Assembly: GCA_012934845.2 (NCBI GenBank)
Contig: WNNJ02003661.1
Coordinates: 1 to 64,000, forward strand
Direction of reading: 5' to 3'
Source: Pomphorhynchus laevis
Taxonomy: Eukaryota > Acanthocephala > Palaeacanthocephala > Echinorhynchida > Pomphorhynchidae
DNA length: 64,000 bases
Notes under the pieces: model-generated
Seen by the model: only the letters and a program-made list of their open reading frames with translations
Databases searched by the model: none
Told to the model about the DNA's origin: nothing
Program-made: the position numbers and the translations under genes
Shown here: piece by piece, positions 1-10,625 of the stretch
How the letters are laid out: every line of letters starts with the position of its first letter
Position numbering within the stretch: position 1 is the stretch's first letter

Positions 1-73
1 TTATTAATAAATTAATAATTATTAATATTAATAATTAATATTAATAATTATTAATATTAATTAATAATATTAA
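1..73. repeat. AT simple repeat (TTAATAATTA-like)
   Basis: Low-complexity array of TTAATA/TTATTAA units immediately before the truncated LINE. It may have formed at the insertion junction. Confidence 0.8.
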
Positions 74-1158
74 GTTTGGGGATTTTAAACCCGATGGAGG
101 TTGCCAAACAAGAATATGTTCGATCCCGAAAAATGTGCATGCCACTGTTACTAGAAGAAGTGGGAGATCAGCTTATAACCTCTCAAAATCAAACAGCAAA
201 GTTGATTAATCAAGAAAAGATGGTCATTGCATCATTAGAAAGTGAAGCCATTCGTATGGAATTAAGATTAGATCTACAAAATTCAATAAAGTTTGCTTCG
301 GACAAGGGAGCATCTTCGTGGCTATGTACCAAACCAACCCGAATGAGACATACGAGGCTAAATTCACAAGAGTTCCAAGACGCAATATGCGCAAGATACA
401 ATCTAAAAGCAAGCGAAACATCACTAAATGTGCTTGTGGTTCTTACTTTACAACTTCTCATGCATTGTCATGTCATACTGGTGCCATGACTATTATCAGA
501 CATAACTTAGTGAGAGACATTGTAGCTAAGGAACTTGTAGGGGTATGCTGTGACGTGCAAATTGAGCCATGTTTACGATCTATACCAAACAACTACGTAT
601 TTAATAAGCCAACAACCTGCTCTGATGATCAAGCGCGGTCTGATATAGCTTGTAGAGGAATTTTCGGAGGAAATATGGTGCGATCCTTTTTGGACATATG
701 TATTTACAGCTCTTTGGCACCTACATATTCTTGCAAAACTCCTCTCGAATGCCATATATATACTATCAACAGCGGAAATATGCAAAGTACGGTGAACGAA
801 TTGCAGATATAGAAAGAGGTAATTTCTTTCCTCTTATATTTTCTACGTCAGGTGGTATTGGACCTGAGACAGATAAAATACTAAAATGGATAGCAGCCAA
901 ATCTGCTGATCGTAATAAGCTTGCATACAGCGAATGTATTTCTAGGCTGAAATCAAAAATCAGTGTCGCCATTGCAGTTAGTGCATCGGTTTGTATACGT
1001 GCTACAAGGCTTAGAATAAACGAACAAGCATAGTATTATCAAACATAGTAAAAGATGGGCAAGCGTCTAAGATTTACATCAATGACTGATCAAAAAGCAA
1101 ACAAATTTAAGGATATTATGTGTATTTGTTGTTTATTTTTATAATAAAAACTGGTATT
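74..1158 (+). mobile_element. RLE-type LINE, family 1, 3' part (copy A)
   Basis: This is the 3' part of a non-LTR retrotransposon with a restriction-like endonuclease. It aligns without gaps to 7943-9027, and by eye I count four substitutions over 1085 bp, so the two copies are very young or duplicated. Visible parts are the region after the reverse transcriptase palm, a zinc knuckle (CACGSYFTTSHALSCHTGA), the motif RHNLVRDIVAKEL, and the endonuclease core (ARSDIACRG, FLDICIY, KYGERIADIERG, STSGGIGP). The reading frame shifts twice, near 430 and near 740-780, and both shifts are shared with the other copy. Unlike that copy it keeps the knuckle Cys (SCHTGA) and the Asp of LVRD. The 5' end is cut at an AT-rich simple repeat (1-73). 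Confidence 0.85.
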
Positions 1159-1189
1159 ATAAATATTATTTATGAAGTAAAAAAAAAAA

Positions 1190-1366
1190 ATTTAATATTA
1201 TGTAGTATGCATGAATGATCATGCAAAAATATTAAAAAAATATTCATACTATTACCTCACATTGGAACACCTTTATCTGTCTAAATATAGATGTCCCTAC
1301 TTTTAAATAATTTTGATTTATCCAAATATTTAAGAATTCTATTAATTCAATTTTAACAAAATAAAA
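1190..1366 (-). mobile_element. PLE-A fragments (RT motif B region)
   Basis: Two small minus-strand pieces of the PLE-A element are joined here. One corresponds to the late C-terminal stretch HEHSCIPYN (about 1200-1235). The other covers the reverse transcriptase region NILINQNYLKVG up to the KGVPM motif (about 1255-1366). Internal sequence present in longer copies is missing between them. Confidence 0.7.
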
Positions 1367-1429
1367 TTGTATCAAAATTAAATTGTATCAGAATAAAATT
1401 GAAGCTATCCCAATATCCTATGTGAGAAC

Positions 1430-2045
1430 CCGCCTAGACGATCAATCACTATATCTTGCCGTTACGCCGGGGTTAGGAGTTCACAGTAACCAGCCCTAGG
1501 GATGCGCATGTGTCGAACCGGTATATCGAGCAAGCGCACCCGCTCTTGATTGCCGACGGTCAAAGGCGCAATTTCTCTGTCACTCAGCTGTCAACGAGCT
1601 CGTGAGAAAAGCGCTTCAAGTTTCTGGCAATTCGTCTAGGCTCCAACCAGCTAGTCTGTTGCGGGACGATGGCAAGAAACCGGATGGCACCACGTTGACA
1701 CCGTGCGACGATGGTCAAGTCACACGCAGTATTCACGGCCGGGGAAGTCGCACGATGCTTCGAAGAATTGTAAAGCTCAAAATACAGGCAACTTGACAAG
1801 CCCCAATACGAATTTACTCGTATTGCAGTCGAAACCATTGGCGCCTACGGTCCATCCTCAATGAAGTTCTTATACTCTCTTGGAGCGATGCTACCTCGAT
1901 ATACTGAAAAAACGTGCCCGCGCTTGGCTAATGCAGCGCCTTAGCACTGCCATACAACGGGGCAATGCGGCATGCTTCAAGAAATCAACCGAAGAATCGA
2001 CCCTTGAGTTTTTCGTTCAACATTGTAGTCACCCTTTCTAAAAAT
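1430..2045 (+). mobile_element. RLE-type LINE, family 2, C-terminal remnant
   Basis: A GC-richer island in AT-rich surroundings carrying the end of a different RLE LINE. In one frame it gives a Cys-rich knuckle remnant (GCACVEPV then LDCRRS), followed by HSAVNELVRKAL and GLLR-like ASLLRDDGKKPDGTTLTP, which holds the RPD-type endonuclease motif. Further on, in another frame, come FTRIAVETIGAYGPSSMKFL and RLSTAIQRGNAACF, the usual C-terminal words of this LINE group. There are several frame changes and no intact ORF. The base composition contrast fits an older and different source from family 1. Confidence 0.75.
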
Positions 2046-2094
2046 TTTCTTTTGTAATCATTCGTTTTTAAATAAAATAATATACAAAATATTT

Positions 2095-2637
2095 TATCCA
2101 TTAAAATATTTATCCGTATATTTATATTATCTTGATGGTATTATTAAAGAGTACTAAAATCGTATGTATTTATATTTTGAAAATTTATTCCTTTTGTCTG
2201 TTCTTAAAAATTCTTTTGTAGAATTAATACTGAAATAGTGTTTTATACCAATATTAATTTCGATTACCTTGCAATATTTTTTAAAGTATGCTTTGATTAC
2301 TTTAAGTATTTTATTCATATAGACAGAAAGTGGTTTTAATGTACATTTAAACGCACTACATATGAACCTAGGTGTCATTGGATTTTTATGTAATTTTGGA
2401 TTCCAATATATTACAGGTATAGGCTTATTACCTGATTCAACATTTGTACCCTTCTTATCCATTATAGAACAATGACTTGTAATACTTGTTTCAAAATTTT
2501 AATAACTACGTTCATATGTTGGATTTACATATAATGATTATATATAATATAATATATAATATTTAAATAATTATAATGTACCGCTTCATCTGTATATCAT
2601 AATAAAATTTTTACATATGAAGACAAAGTTAATAATT
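2095..2637 (-). mobile_element. PLE-A fragment, KLHK region of RT
   Basis: A minus-strand piece of PLE-A with PVIYWNPKLHKNPMTPRF, SAFKCTLKPLSVYMNKIL and HYFSINSTKEFL, the N-terminal half of the PLE reverse transcriptase. The ORF of 102 codons covers 2154-2462. Sequence upstream in the element (the IDKASNN region) is replaced by AT-rich repeats near 2520-2570, then resumes to about 2637. The end nearest 2095 jumps from the KYKYMDK region to the DFSTLYT region, so a middle segment is deleted. Confidence 0.8.
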
Positions 2638-2691
2638 ATTGGAGCTGGATAAAAAAGTCCTATTTTCTTTGATACAGCTCCAATAATTATT
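2631..2691. repeat. Perfect inverted repeat, 17-bp arms
   Basis: Arms aataattattggagctg (2631-2647) and its exact reverse complement (2675-2691) are separated by 27 nt. It lies at the edge of a PLE-A fragment and could be a tiny foldback element or a snap-back junction. Confidence 0.85.
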
Positions 2692-2769
2692 TATCGATAA
2701 TGGATTATTATCAACTTTTTAACATAACTGTTTAAGTTATTACTTAAAGTTATTACTGGCATAGTCTTT

Positions 2770-3085
2770 TACACCAGTATTAATTCCGATTACCTTACAA
2801 TATTTTTTGAAGTGTGCTTAAATTACTAAGTATTTTATTCATGTAGACAGAAAGTGGTTTTAATGTAAATTTAAAAGCGCTACATATGAACCTGGGTTTT
2901 ATTGGATTTTTATGTAATTTTGGATTCCAATATAATATAGCTATATTTGTATTTTGAAAATTTATTCCTTTTGTATGTTCTAAAAATTCTTTTGTAGAAC
3001 TAATATTGAAATAGTGTGCTTTAATTATTTCAAGTATTTTATTCATATAAATAGAAAGTGGTTTTGATGTACATTTAAATCTCTT
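2770..3085 (-). mobile_element. PLE-A fragment, internally rearranged
   Basis: Minus-strand PLE-A sequence in which the same RT segment is present twice in a row: KPLSIYMNKILEIIKAH...EFLEHTKGINFQN, then ILYWNPKLHKNPIKPRF...KPLSVYMNKIL. The order is not that of the element, so this is two PLE-A pieces fused out of register rather than one copy. Confidence 0.75.
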
Positions 3086-3097
3086 TGAGGAAATTGG

Positions 3098-3358
3098 TTG
3101 TCCTTTAATCGGACAAAAACTAGAGACTTTCATCGACTCCCTGCACTTCTACTAAGTCCCCTTAGTAGAAGGGGACTGATTTGTCGAAATATTGAACAGA
3201 AGGAACTTCAGAGATTACTGGAAAGAATTATCAGAACGAAAAAGTCAGACCCAAGAGAGCCATACTTTATTAGAGGGCATAATATAGTGGTTTCATCAAG
3301 TAGGGAAACCCACGCTGGTAATGAGAGCTTACCAGTACTCGGCGAAGTTTCGTCTTAA
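3098..3358 (+). CDS. Unrecognised 86-codon ORF
   Basis: An ORF of 86 codons in more balanced base composition than its surroundings. It reads as a basic, hydrophilic segment (EQKELQRLLERIIRTKKSD) with no domain I recognise. A hairpin agtcccctt/aaggggact lies at about 3154-3176. It sits between a PLE-A fragment and the start of LINE-D copy 1, and could be part of a LINE first ORF or unrelated captured sequence. I do not assign a function. Confidence 0.2.
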   Translation: MSFNRTKTRDFHRLPALLLSPLSRRGLICRNIEQKELQRLLERIIRTKKSDPREPYFIRGHNIVVSSSRETHAGNESLPVLGEVSS

Positions 3359-3469
3359 GAAACAAACGATCTTTCTAATCCAGCCAATATATGACTAACG
3401 ATTGAAGATGATTTAAATCTTCGAGTATATATTCCGGTTAATTCTCAAATTAATACTAAATAGATTATC

Positions 3470-3605
3470 CAGTTAATCCTTTATTAAATCATCCATTAAA
3501 TCCTTCAGTATACTTTCATGTAAATCCTTCAGTAAATCACCAAGAAAATTCTCAAGTAAAGTCTTCAGTAAATCCTCCTGCAAATCTTCAAGTAAATCAT
3601 ATACC
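3470..3605 (+). repeat. Degenerate ~12-bp tandem repeat (TCAGTAAATCC-like)
   Basis: About ten loose repeats of a TTCAGTAAATCC-type unit. In one frame they read as NPSVN-like pentapeptides just before the LINE-D endonuclease. Confidence 0.6.
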
Positions 3606-4298
3606 GCATCCGCTAATTGATCCGACTTCGCTGCTTACTAAGTCTTCCTGGAAATTGACCTTCTTAAATATCCACTCTTTTAGTAACAATGTTGATTCAG
3701 TATATGGTATTTTTTTCATAAATCTTTGGATGTTTTGTGTTTATCGAATCTTTGCACGTTGATCATAATGATTACGCCATTTAATGCCTCCGCTCTTTAA
3801 ACCTCTCTGTGGTTGATAAGGTTCGTCAACTACTTTTCAGTGCAAATAGATCAATCAACCACGGTGGTCTTATAGCTTTCTCTCACCATTGGTATCCATT
3901 GCAATCATTATCGTTGCTATTTGTTTCTCTTACTTTCGAACTACTTGGGTTCCGTGTGAAACCCGGCTCGTTGTTTCTCAATATCTACTTATTCTATCTG
4001 CCTGGATCATGTCATCCGTCTGACTTTTTTCTGTGAACTGTCAAACTTACTTTCTTTCATCTTCCTCTCCGGTTTACCTTGAGTTGTACTAGGTGATATA
4101 AATGTTCGCTTAGACCGTTCTTGTGATTCCAATGCCCTAAAGACGATTTCTACATTTAAAGATTATGACTTTAAAATCATGTCTCCTCATTATTATTCTG
4201 CTAACCATATTCTTGGAAGTACCCTCGATATTGTTGCTCTACTTTCGCGTATTGCCTTGTCTTCTTTATTGTATATATCTGATCCGTATCTATCTGGC

Positions 4299-4440
4299 CT
4301 CGTATCCCTGAGCTCTTTTACCTACTTGCTGTATCTGAAGATGAGGTATATAACTTCGTATCCGAGTTATCCGAGTTATTATAACTTCGCATCCCTGAGT
4401 TCTTTATCCTACTTGCGGTATCTGAAGATGATGTATCTTG
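4299..4440 (+). repeat. Tandem duplication inside LINE-D copy 1
   Basis: A segment beginning cgtatccctgagctctttt and containing tatctgaagatga is present twice in a row at about 75-80 bp spacing, separated by short ccgagttat repeats. It lies in the linker between endonuclease and RT and is absent from the other LINE-D copies. Confidence 0.7.
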
Positions 4441-6017
4441 CCTTCTTATTTCGTTAACTTGTAAGTCTTCTCCTGCTGATCCCATCCTTACTCGAATTCT
4501 CAAATTGTTGTCAACAGACTTCACACCTTTCCTTACCAGCCTCTTTAACTCGTCAATCGTGAATGGAATATTTCCTGTTCTTTGGAAAACGTCCATTGTT
4601 CGTCCCCTACTTAAAAAGCCCTCTCTTCACCCCTCTCTTCCTTAATCTTATAGCCCAATATCAATTCGACCAATATTATCTAAAATTCTTACACCTTGTC
4701 TTAGACAAGATAAACAAGTATCTATCTTCATCGCAGCTCTACCCTTCTTTTCAATCTGCTTTCTGCTCCAATCATTCCACGGAATTAGCATGTCATAAAG
4801 TATTTTCAGATATGATCTTCACTCGTGACAAAGGACTTTGTCGTGTGGTTATATCGCTCGATCTTTCTGCATTCGACATTGTCGGTCATAATATCCTTCT
4901 TTTTCGTATTCGCTCTCATTATGGCTTCTCTTCGTCCACCTTTGCTTGGTTCTCTTTGTATCTCTCCGATCGATCATTTTATGTCCATTATAATTCAATG
5001 TGTTCTCCTGTATCTTCTCTCTTGTGGTGTGTATCAAGGTTCGGTACTTGGCCCTATTCTATTTACGCTTATTCTTTGAGATTTATCTTTTATAACTAAT
5101 AAATTCTGCTTCAGAGTAATACAGTACGCTAATGATATACTTCTTTATTCTCACTCGTCTCCTTATTTCCTAAGCCAACTTTTCATATCCTCGTCAAATT
5201 GTCTTCATGCTCTATCAGAACATCTAATTTCTTTGCACATGTCCCTCAATCCTACCAAATCTGAAGTGTTATAGATTTTACCCTCCACTGTTTCTGTATT
5301 TCCTCTTTCTCTGCATCTTCAGACCACAATTATTCCTGCTGTAAATAAAATACTATTTCTATGTATTCACTTGGACAGTAACCTGCATCTCGATCCCTTC
5401 ATTCGTGATAAAACTAGGTCTTAAAATATTCTTCTCTGAGATATTCGTCTCGTCAGAAATTCTCTTGATTTTAGTGATGTAAATCTCTTATCTCATCCCT
5501 TCTTTTCTCACGTGTTGATTACTGTCTTAGCCTTCTCGTCTTCTCTTCACAGTCATCCTTTAAACCTCTTCAGCGCCTCATTAACACTGCTGTGCGCATC
5601 CTTTTCGACTTCGTCAATACGATCATATCTCCACCTATTTATCAAAACTTGGATGGCTAAGTATTAAACATCGCGTTCATTTTCGTCTGCTTTGTCTTGC
5701 TTATCGCCTTCTCCATTATAATTTTCCGTCTTATCTCTATCTGCCAACTCTATGAATCTAGCTCTCTTTATACTCACCTAGTTCATGTACTTCTCTTCTG
5801 CTACACGTACCTCTTCACTCAACCAACTTCGGCCGTCGATCCCTACATATCGCTGCTCCTCTCCTTTGGAATTTCCTACCTAATCTGCGATCTTCATCCT
5901 CACACCAATTTTTCAAAAAGCAACTACAATCAATGCTACTAAGCGAGAAACTTTTTTTAAATGTTTCGCTTTTGTGGGCTTGTAAGCACACAGTCTGTGT
6001 GCATTTGCCACGTTAAA

Positions 6018-6456
6018 AAACTTTCCTATATAACGAATTGTAAATTTTATTTCTATTGTTATTATTTATTCTATATTTATAACCTTTTGATAGCAGCTTT
6101 CTTAATTCACAATTTTCAATTAATTCTAGATTATGAGTGCATATATGTTCATTTATTTTATCAAAACTAAGACTTTTACAATTGCATTCTGTTTCCATTA
6201 TGTTTCTAATATTATCGTTACATATTGATTTTAATTCTTTATTATAATTACAAATTTTTCGTCCTAATGGTGGTAGGAGTTTATACCTTATTTTAGGAAT
6301 ATATTTACTTAAATCTGACCCTATTATTTCTTTACTTTTAGAATTATTTAAAAGTCCGGCTATATTTCTGTTATCTTTACATTTATTAATGAAGTTTATG
6401 GTTAATGTATATTTTCTATTGTTATTATTAACATTTATTGTACGATTATAGTATTT
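6018..6456 (-). mobile_element. PLE-A fragment, N-terminal half (3' side of nested LINE)
   Basis: Minus-strand PLE-A coding the segment TINFINKC, NNSKSKEIIGSDLSKYIPK, ICNYNKELKSICNDNIRN and METECNCKSLSFDKINEH followed by ICTHNLELIENCELRKLL. It continues on the far side of the LINE at 9036-9455, so this is one PLE-A copy split by a later insertion. Confidence 0.85.
6445..6456. repeat. Left target-site duplication of nested RLE LINE
   Basis: attatagtattt at 6445-6456 recurs at 9036-9047, directly after the LINE's A-run. It matches PLE-A sequence, giving a 12-bp duplication (11 bp if one A belongs to the tail). Confidence 0.85.
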
Positions 6457-9035
6457 CGTATGGCTAACAGAAGATTGAAAGGTCGAACAGTTGAACAGAG
6501 TGAAAACAATATATGGTATAAAAAATTTATAAAATTAGTACTATGCGGTAAGGTTTCTAGTGCGATGAGATTACTTGCTGCGGATGGAGTGACGTCTGGA
6601 GTGCACGACATTGATGATTTTGTACTAGATATAAAGGTAAGAGATAAGTTATTACTTCTCCATCCTCAAGGTGCACCTGCAAATCCAGAAGTTATACTTA
6701 AACATCGATTACCAGGCTGCCAAGACCATCATAGTAGCGTATTTCTTGAAATTGATTATAATCACATTAGGCAAGCATCAAAGAAAACTCATGGAAGTTG
6801 TGGACCTTCAGGTTTGGGTGCTGAAGATTGGTACGACATTTTACATAATTATGGGGATGAGTCAATGAGACTTTCTAATGCGTTAGCAGAATTATCCATT
6901 AAAATAGCATCTAATAAGATCAGTTCACTGAATGCTGAAGCATTAATGGCAAGTAGATTAATACCGCTCGATAAAAATCCAGGAGTTAGGCCAATTGGCA
7001 TAGGTGAAGTTAGCTGTAGAATAATTTCAAAGACTATCCTTACCGTAATTTCGACTGATTTACAGAAAGTGGCTGGAAGTGTACAATTATGTGCTGGTCA
7101 GCGTTGTGGTGCTGAGGCTGCAGTACACTCAATAAGAGAATTATTTGAACAAAATGATGATTATGGTATACTTCAGATTGACGCAACGAATGCCTTTAAT
7201 CTAGTCAACCGACAGCTTGCGTTGAAAAACATTAAATTTACATGCCCGTCTTTATATACTGCACTTACGAACTGCTATCAAAATTCCCCAATATTATGTA
7301 TTAAGGACGAGGCAATAAATTCGAGAGAAGGTTTTACACAAGGTGATCCGCTCGCAATGGCGGCATTTGCAGCGGCTTCAATTCCGTTAATCAATGAACT
7401 TCAAAAATGTTCGAATAATGTCGTACATAGATAGTATGCCAACGACGCATGCTGTGTAGGCCCAGTTGATCAATTACATAAAGTTTGGCAAAGACTTAAT
7501 CAGATAGGAGAAAAATATGGTTTTCATATAAACGAAACAAAATGCAAATTATTGGTTCATCCCAACGACGGAGAAACTACGAAGATTTTGTTTAACAACA
7601 CTAAAATAGAAATAACCTTCCAAGGAATCGTCGCACTTGGATCGCCTTGTGGGGCTGACGAGTTCATTGAACATATTGTAAAATCAAAGATTGCAACCTG
7701 GCTTAAAATGGTAGAAAATTTATCAGAAATTGCAGATATTGATGCCCAGGTGACACACTTTGTTTTAAGATGTGCACTGCAACATAAGTGGACATACCTT
7801 ATGCGCACATGTCCAACTAAACCTATTTGGTTTAAGCCGTTGAAAGACTTGATTACAAAGAAATTGATTCCAAAGATTATAGGTCAAAACGATGAAAACA
7901 ATGAGCTGGAACAGATTTATATGATGCCGACGAAATATGGTGGTTTGGGGATTTTAAACCCGATGGAGGTTGCCAAACAAGAATATGTTCGATCCCGAAA
8001 AATGTGCATGCCACTGTTACTAGAAGAAGTGGGAGATCAGCTTATAACCTCTCAAAATCAAGCAGCAAAGTTGATTAATCAAGAAAAGATGGTCATTGCA
8101 TCATTAGAAAGTGAAGCCATTCGTATGGAATTAAGATTAGATCTACAAAATTCAATAAAGTTTGCTTCGGACAAGGGAGCATCTTCGTGGCTATGTACCA
8201 AACCAACCCGAATGAGACATACGAGGCTAAATTCACAAGAGTTCCAAGACGCAATATGCGCAAGATACAATCTAAAAGCAAGCGAAACATCACTAAATGT
8301 GCTTGTGGTTCTTACTTTACAACTTCTCATGCATTGTCATTTCATACTGGTGCCATGACTATTATCAGACATAACTTAGTGAGATACATTGTAGCTAAGG
8401 AACTTGTAGGGGTATGCTGTGACGTGCAAATTGAGCCATGTTTACGATCTATACCAAACAACTACGTATTTAATAAGCCAACAACCTGCTCTGATGATCA
8501 AGCGCGGTCTGATATAGCTTGTAGAGGAATTTTCGGAGGAAATATGGTGCGATCCTTTTTGGACATATGTATTTACAGCTCTTTGGCACCTACATATTCT
8601 TGCAAAACTCCTCTCGAATGCCATATATATACCATCAACAGCGGAAATATGCAAAGTACGGTGAACGAATTGCAGATATAGAAAGAGGTAATTTCTTTCC
8701 TCTTATATTTTCTACGTCAGGTGGTATTGGACCTGAGACAGATAAAATACTAAAATGGATAGCAGCCAAATCTGCTGATCGTAATAAGCTTGCATACAGC
8801 GAATGTATTTCTAGGCTGAAATCAAAAATCAGTGTCGCCATTGCAGTTAGTGCATCGGTTTGTATACGTGCTACAAGGCTTAGAATAAACGAACAAGCAT
8901 AGTATTATCAAACATAGTAAAAGATGGGCAAGCGTCTAAGATTTACATCAATGACTGATCAAAAAGCAAACAAATTTAAGGATATTATGTGTATTTGTTG
9001 TTTATTTTTATAATAAAAACTGGTATTTAAAAAAA
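6457..9035 (+). mobile_element. RLE-type LINE, family 1, insertion into PLE-A (copy B)
   Basis: A 2.58-kb LINE with a 12-bp target-site duplication and a short terminal A-run. The reverse transcriptase reads from 6460: SRLIPLDKNPGVRPIGIGEV, GILQIDATNAFNLVN (motif A), GFTQGDPLAMAAF (motif B), then motif C as YAND instead of YADD, preceded by an in-frame TAG at 7432-7434 where relatives have Trp. Downstream are GGLGILNPMEVA, the knuckle CACGSYFTTSHALS, RHNLVR and the restriction-like endonuclease (ARSDIACRG, FLDICIY, STSGGIGP). Two frameshifts lie near 8300 and near 8610-8650. The N-terminal Cys-rich domain seen at 18.0 kb is missing, so it is 5' truncated. It is dead itself and can only have moved in trans, or died after insertion. 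Confidence 0.9.
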
Positions 9036-9455
9036 ATTATAGTATTTTGTATTACAGTAACTGTCTATTATACAGCTTAGCCTATCATAGTCGTTTATTA
9101 ATTTTTGATTTATTGAACAAATGATATCTTTAGAAAAACTTCTTAAACTCTTATATTTATATTATTTTATGAATTTTACGCTTAGTTTATATTTTTTGTT
9201 GTTATTATTAATATTTATTATCCGATTATAGTATTTAACATTACAATAACTGTCTATTATACTTAACAAATTATAGTCTTCAATTAATCTTTGATTTATT
9301 TAGCAAATGATATATTTAGAAAAACTTCTTATATTTATATAAATATCTTTCAACTTATTATCTCTCAAAAGTTGTTTTTAATATTTCTAATTGTTCATGT
9401 ATACACATATTTTTATATTTATAACAATTTTTCTTATCCGTTTTATCGCAATGAC
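9036..9455 (-). mobile_element. PLE-A fragment (5' side of nested LINE)
   Basis: Continuation of the PLE-A copy at 6018-6456, starting with the right-hand target-site duplication. It matches the N-terminal PLE-A region (SCIIDSYCNIKYYNRTINVN, NEQLEILK) seen intact at 19213-19575, with a local repeat of the CIIDSYCN segment at 9050-9290. It ends near the basic linker, at about 9455. Confidence 0.8.
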
Positions 9456-9463
9456 TTCTTCGC

Positions 9464-9600
9464 TTGCTTAGACAGTCACAACCGCAAAAAATATGGGAAC
9501 TTGGATGTTTTAACGAGAAGTTTATAGTCTTGACGGGTGTAAGACAAAACAGCGTTATTGCCCCAACAATAGTCAACATTGTTACGGACATTCAACTTTC
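9464..9600 (+). mobile_element. Small LINE reverse transcriptase fragment
   Basis: A short ORF containing FIVLTGVRQNSVIAPTIVNI, which matches motif B of APE-type LINE reverse transcriptases (xGVRQGxVxxPxLFN). It is sandwiched between PLE-A and LINE-D and belongs to neither. Confidence 0.5.
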
Positions 9601-9639
9601 ACGGACCCTTATGGTGGCATTCCGAGTTATGTTGCCCCT

Positions 9640-10150
9640 CACGTATCTTCTTTAACGACCTTGCAGATCTTATGTCTCACTGTTCATTGTCTTATACTCC
9701 TTCTTTTGTTCTCGGTGACTTTAACATTCGTCTTGATCGCCCGGCTGACTCTGACTCTATCACTTTAACTAATCTTTTTTCTGATTTTAACTATAAATTA
9801 CTTTCAACAAGCCCAACTCATATTCTCGGCGGTGCTCTCGACATCATTGCTGTCCCTATTTGCTTCAATGACTATACTTCCTTGTCAATTACTGATCCCG
9901 GTTTGTCCGATCATTTCCTTGTCACTCTTACTCGTCCCCATCCTCCTTCTCCGCCTCCACCAATATCCACACCAAGTCGACCCTGGAAACTTCTCGATAT
10001 CCCTATTCTCTGCACAGCCTTACTCAATTCTTCACTCTTTTCACTTCCTCTTAACTATCTCTCTCCCGATGATCTCTGCATTCTGTTTGATTCTGAACTT
10101 ATATCTATCATCAATAAACTTCTGCCTACTGTCTTCCCTCGAAAACAAGA
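9640..10150 (+). mobile_element. LINE-D copy 2, endonuclease part
   Basis: An open frame with the end of the APE endonuclease: DLMSHCSLSYTPSFVLGDFN then IRLDRP, PTHILGGALDIIAV and DPGLSDHFLVTLTRP, followed by the linker DDLCILFDSELISIINKLLP. The same element resumes at 12755 (FDSDCSLSKRRLRHSFRVYN), so 2.6 kb of other transposons now separate endonuclease from RT. Confidence 0.85.
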
Positions 10151-10181
10151 AAGAAAAAAAGCAATTTTTTTCTTTCCGCTG

Positions 10182-10470
10182 CTATGTTGGGTAGAGGAGT
10201 TAGGGGCCGAAACCTGATAGCATAGCAGTTCCTCCTGATGACCTCTAATTCTTATTCTGATACAACGTCTGTTATTTATTAGTCAATTCATAAAAATGAC
10301 GTTTATTTTAAATTTCAATTTTTTATTTTACCTAGATTTATATTGTAGAAAATCTAAAAACAGTTATTTTATTATTTAATTATTAAATTTTGATTTAGCA
10401 TATTATTATGTTTTGTTTATTTTATAATTAAATTAAATACTTGGACTCAGTTAGCTGATTTGATTAAAAA
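10182..10470 (+). mobile_element. PLE-A 3' tail, solo
   Basis: A PLE-A 3' tail without coding sequence. It starts exactly at the gctgctatg stem strand and ends at ctcagttagctgattt, the same 3' terminus as the copy at 42544. It lies between LINE-D and a second partial tail. Confidence 0.85.
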
Positions 10471-10475
10471 AATTT

Positions 10476-10625
10476 AAAAAATAATTGAAACAGAATGAAT
10501 TTTGATTCATTCTTTTTAGTATTAAACAGAATGACCTGTTTAGTATTAAATAACCTGTTTAGTATTAAACAGGTTAATATCTGTTTACTATTAAACAGTA
10601 TAACATCTGTTTACTATTAAAGGTT
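10476..10625. repeat. Tandem CTGTTTAGTATTAAA repeats
   Basis: Five to six imperfect copies of a CTGTTTA(G/C)TATTAAA unit. The strand cctgttta/taaacagg forms 8-bp hairpins with GTAT loops. The last unit (ctgtttactattaaagg) is shared with 16203-16220, so it is part of a mobile tail derivative. Confidence 0.75.

Larger units (their letters stand above)
3380..5995 (+). mobile_element. LINE-D copy 1 (APE-type, CR1/L2-like), degraded
   Basis: A near full-length but broken second ORF of an APE-endonuclease LINE. Endonuclease words in order: FLNIHSFSNNVDSVY (about 3660), NHGGLIAFSHH (about 3855), VLGDINVRLDRS (about 4090) and HILGSTLDIVA (about 4210). The RT follows: SPADPILTRIL, IVRPLLKK, NHSTELACHKVF and SLDLSAFDIVGHN, then GSVLGPILF at about 5038. 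The C-terminal tail TNFGRRSLHIAAPLLWN (about 5830) is typical of this LINE group. Frames change many times and stops are frequent. The first part (3470-3600) is a degenerate run of NPSVN-like codons. The 3' end abuts PLE-A at about 6018. Confidence 0.85.

Noticed and set aside
1430-2045. GC-rich island as a host gene or rRNA
   Set aside because: Its translated words (KKPDGTTLTP, IQRGNAACF) match RLE LINE C-termini and no rRNA-like conserved blocks are present.
3809-4457. Separate hydrophobic ORFs that look like membrane proteins
   Set aside because: They are off-frame readings of pyrimidine-rich LINE-D sequence, with the endonuclease words visible in the other frames.
4825-5079. Overlapping 84-codon ORF in LINE-D RT
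   Set aside because: It shares the GSVLGPILF end with the true RT frame only at its tail. The rest is a shifted reading, so it was not annotated separately.
5697-5942. 81-codon hydrophobic ORF resembling a membrane protein
   Set aside because: It overlaps the LINE-D C-terminal tail (GRRSLHIAAPLLWN) in another frame. The hydrophobicity comes from CTT/TCT-rich composition.
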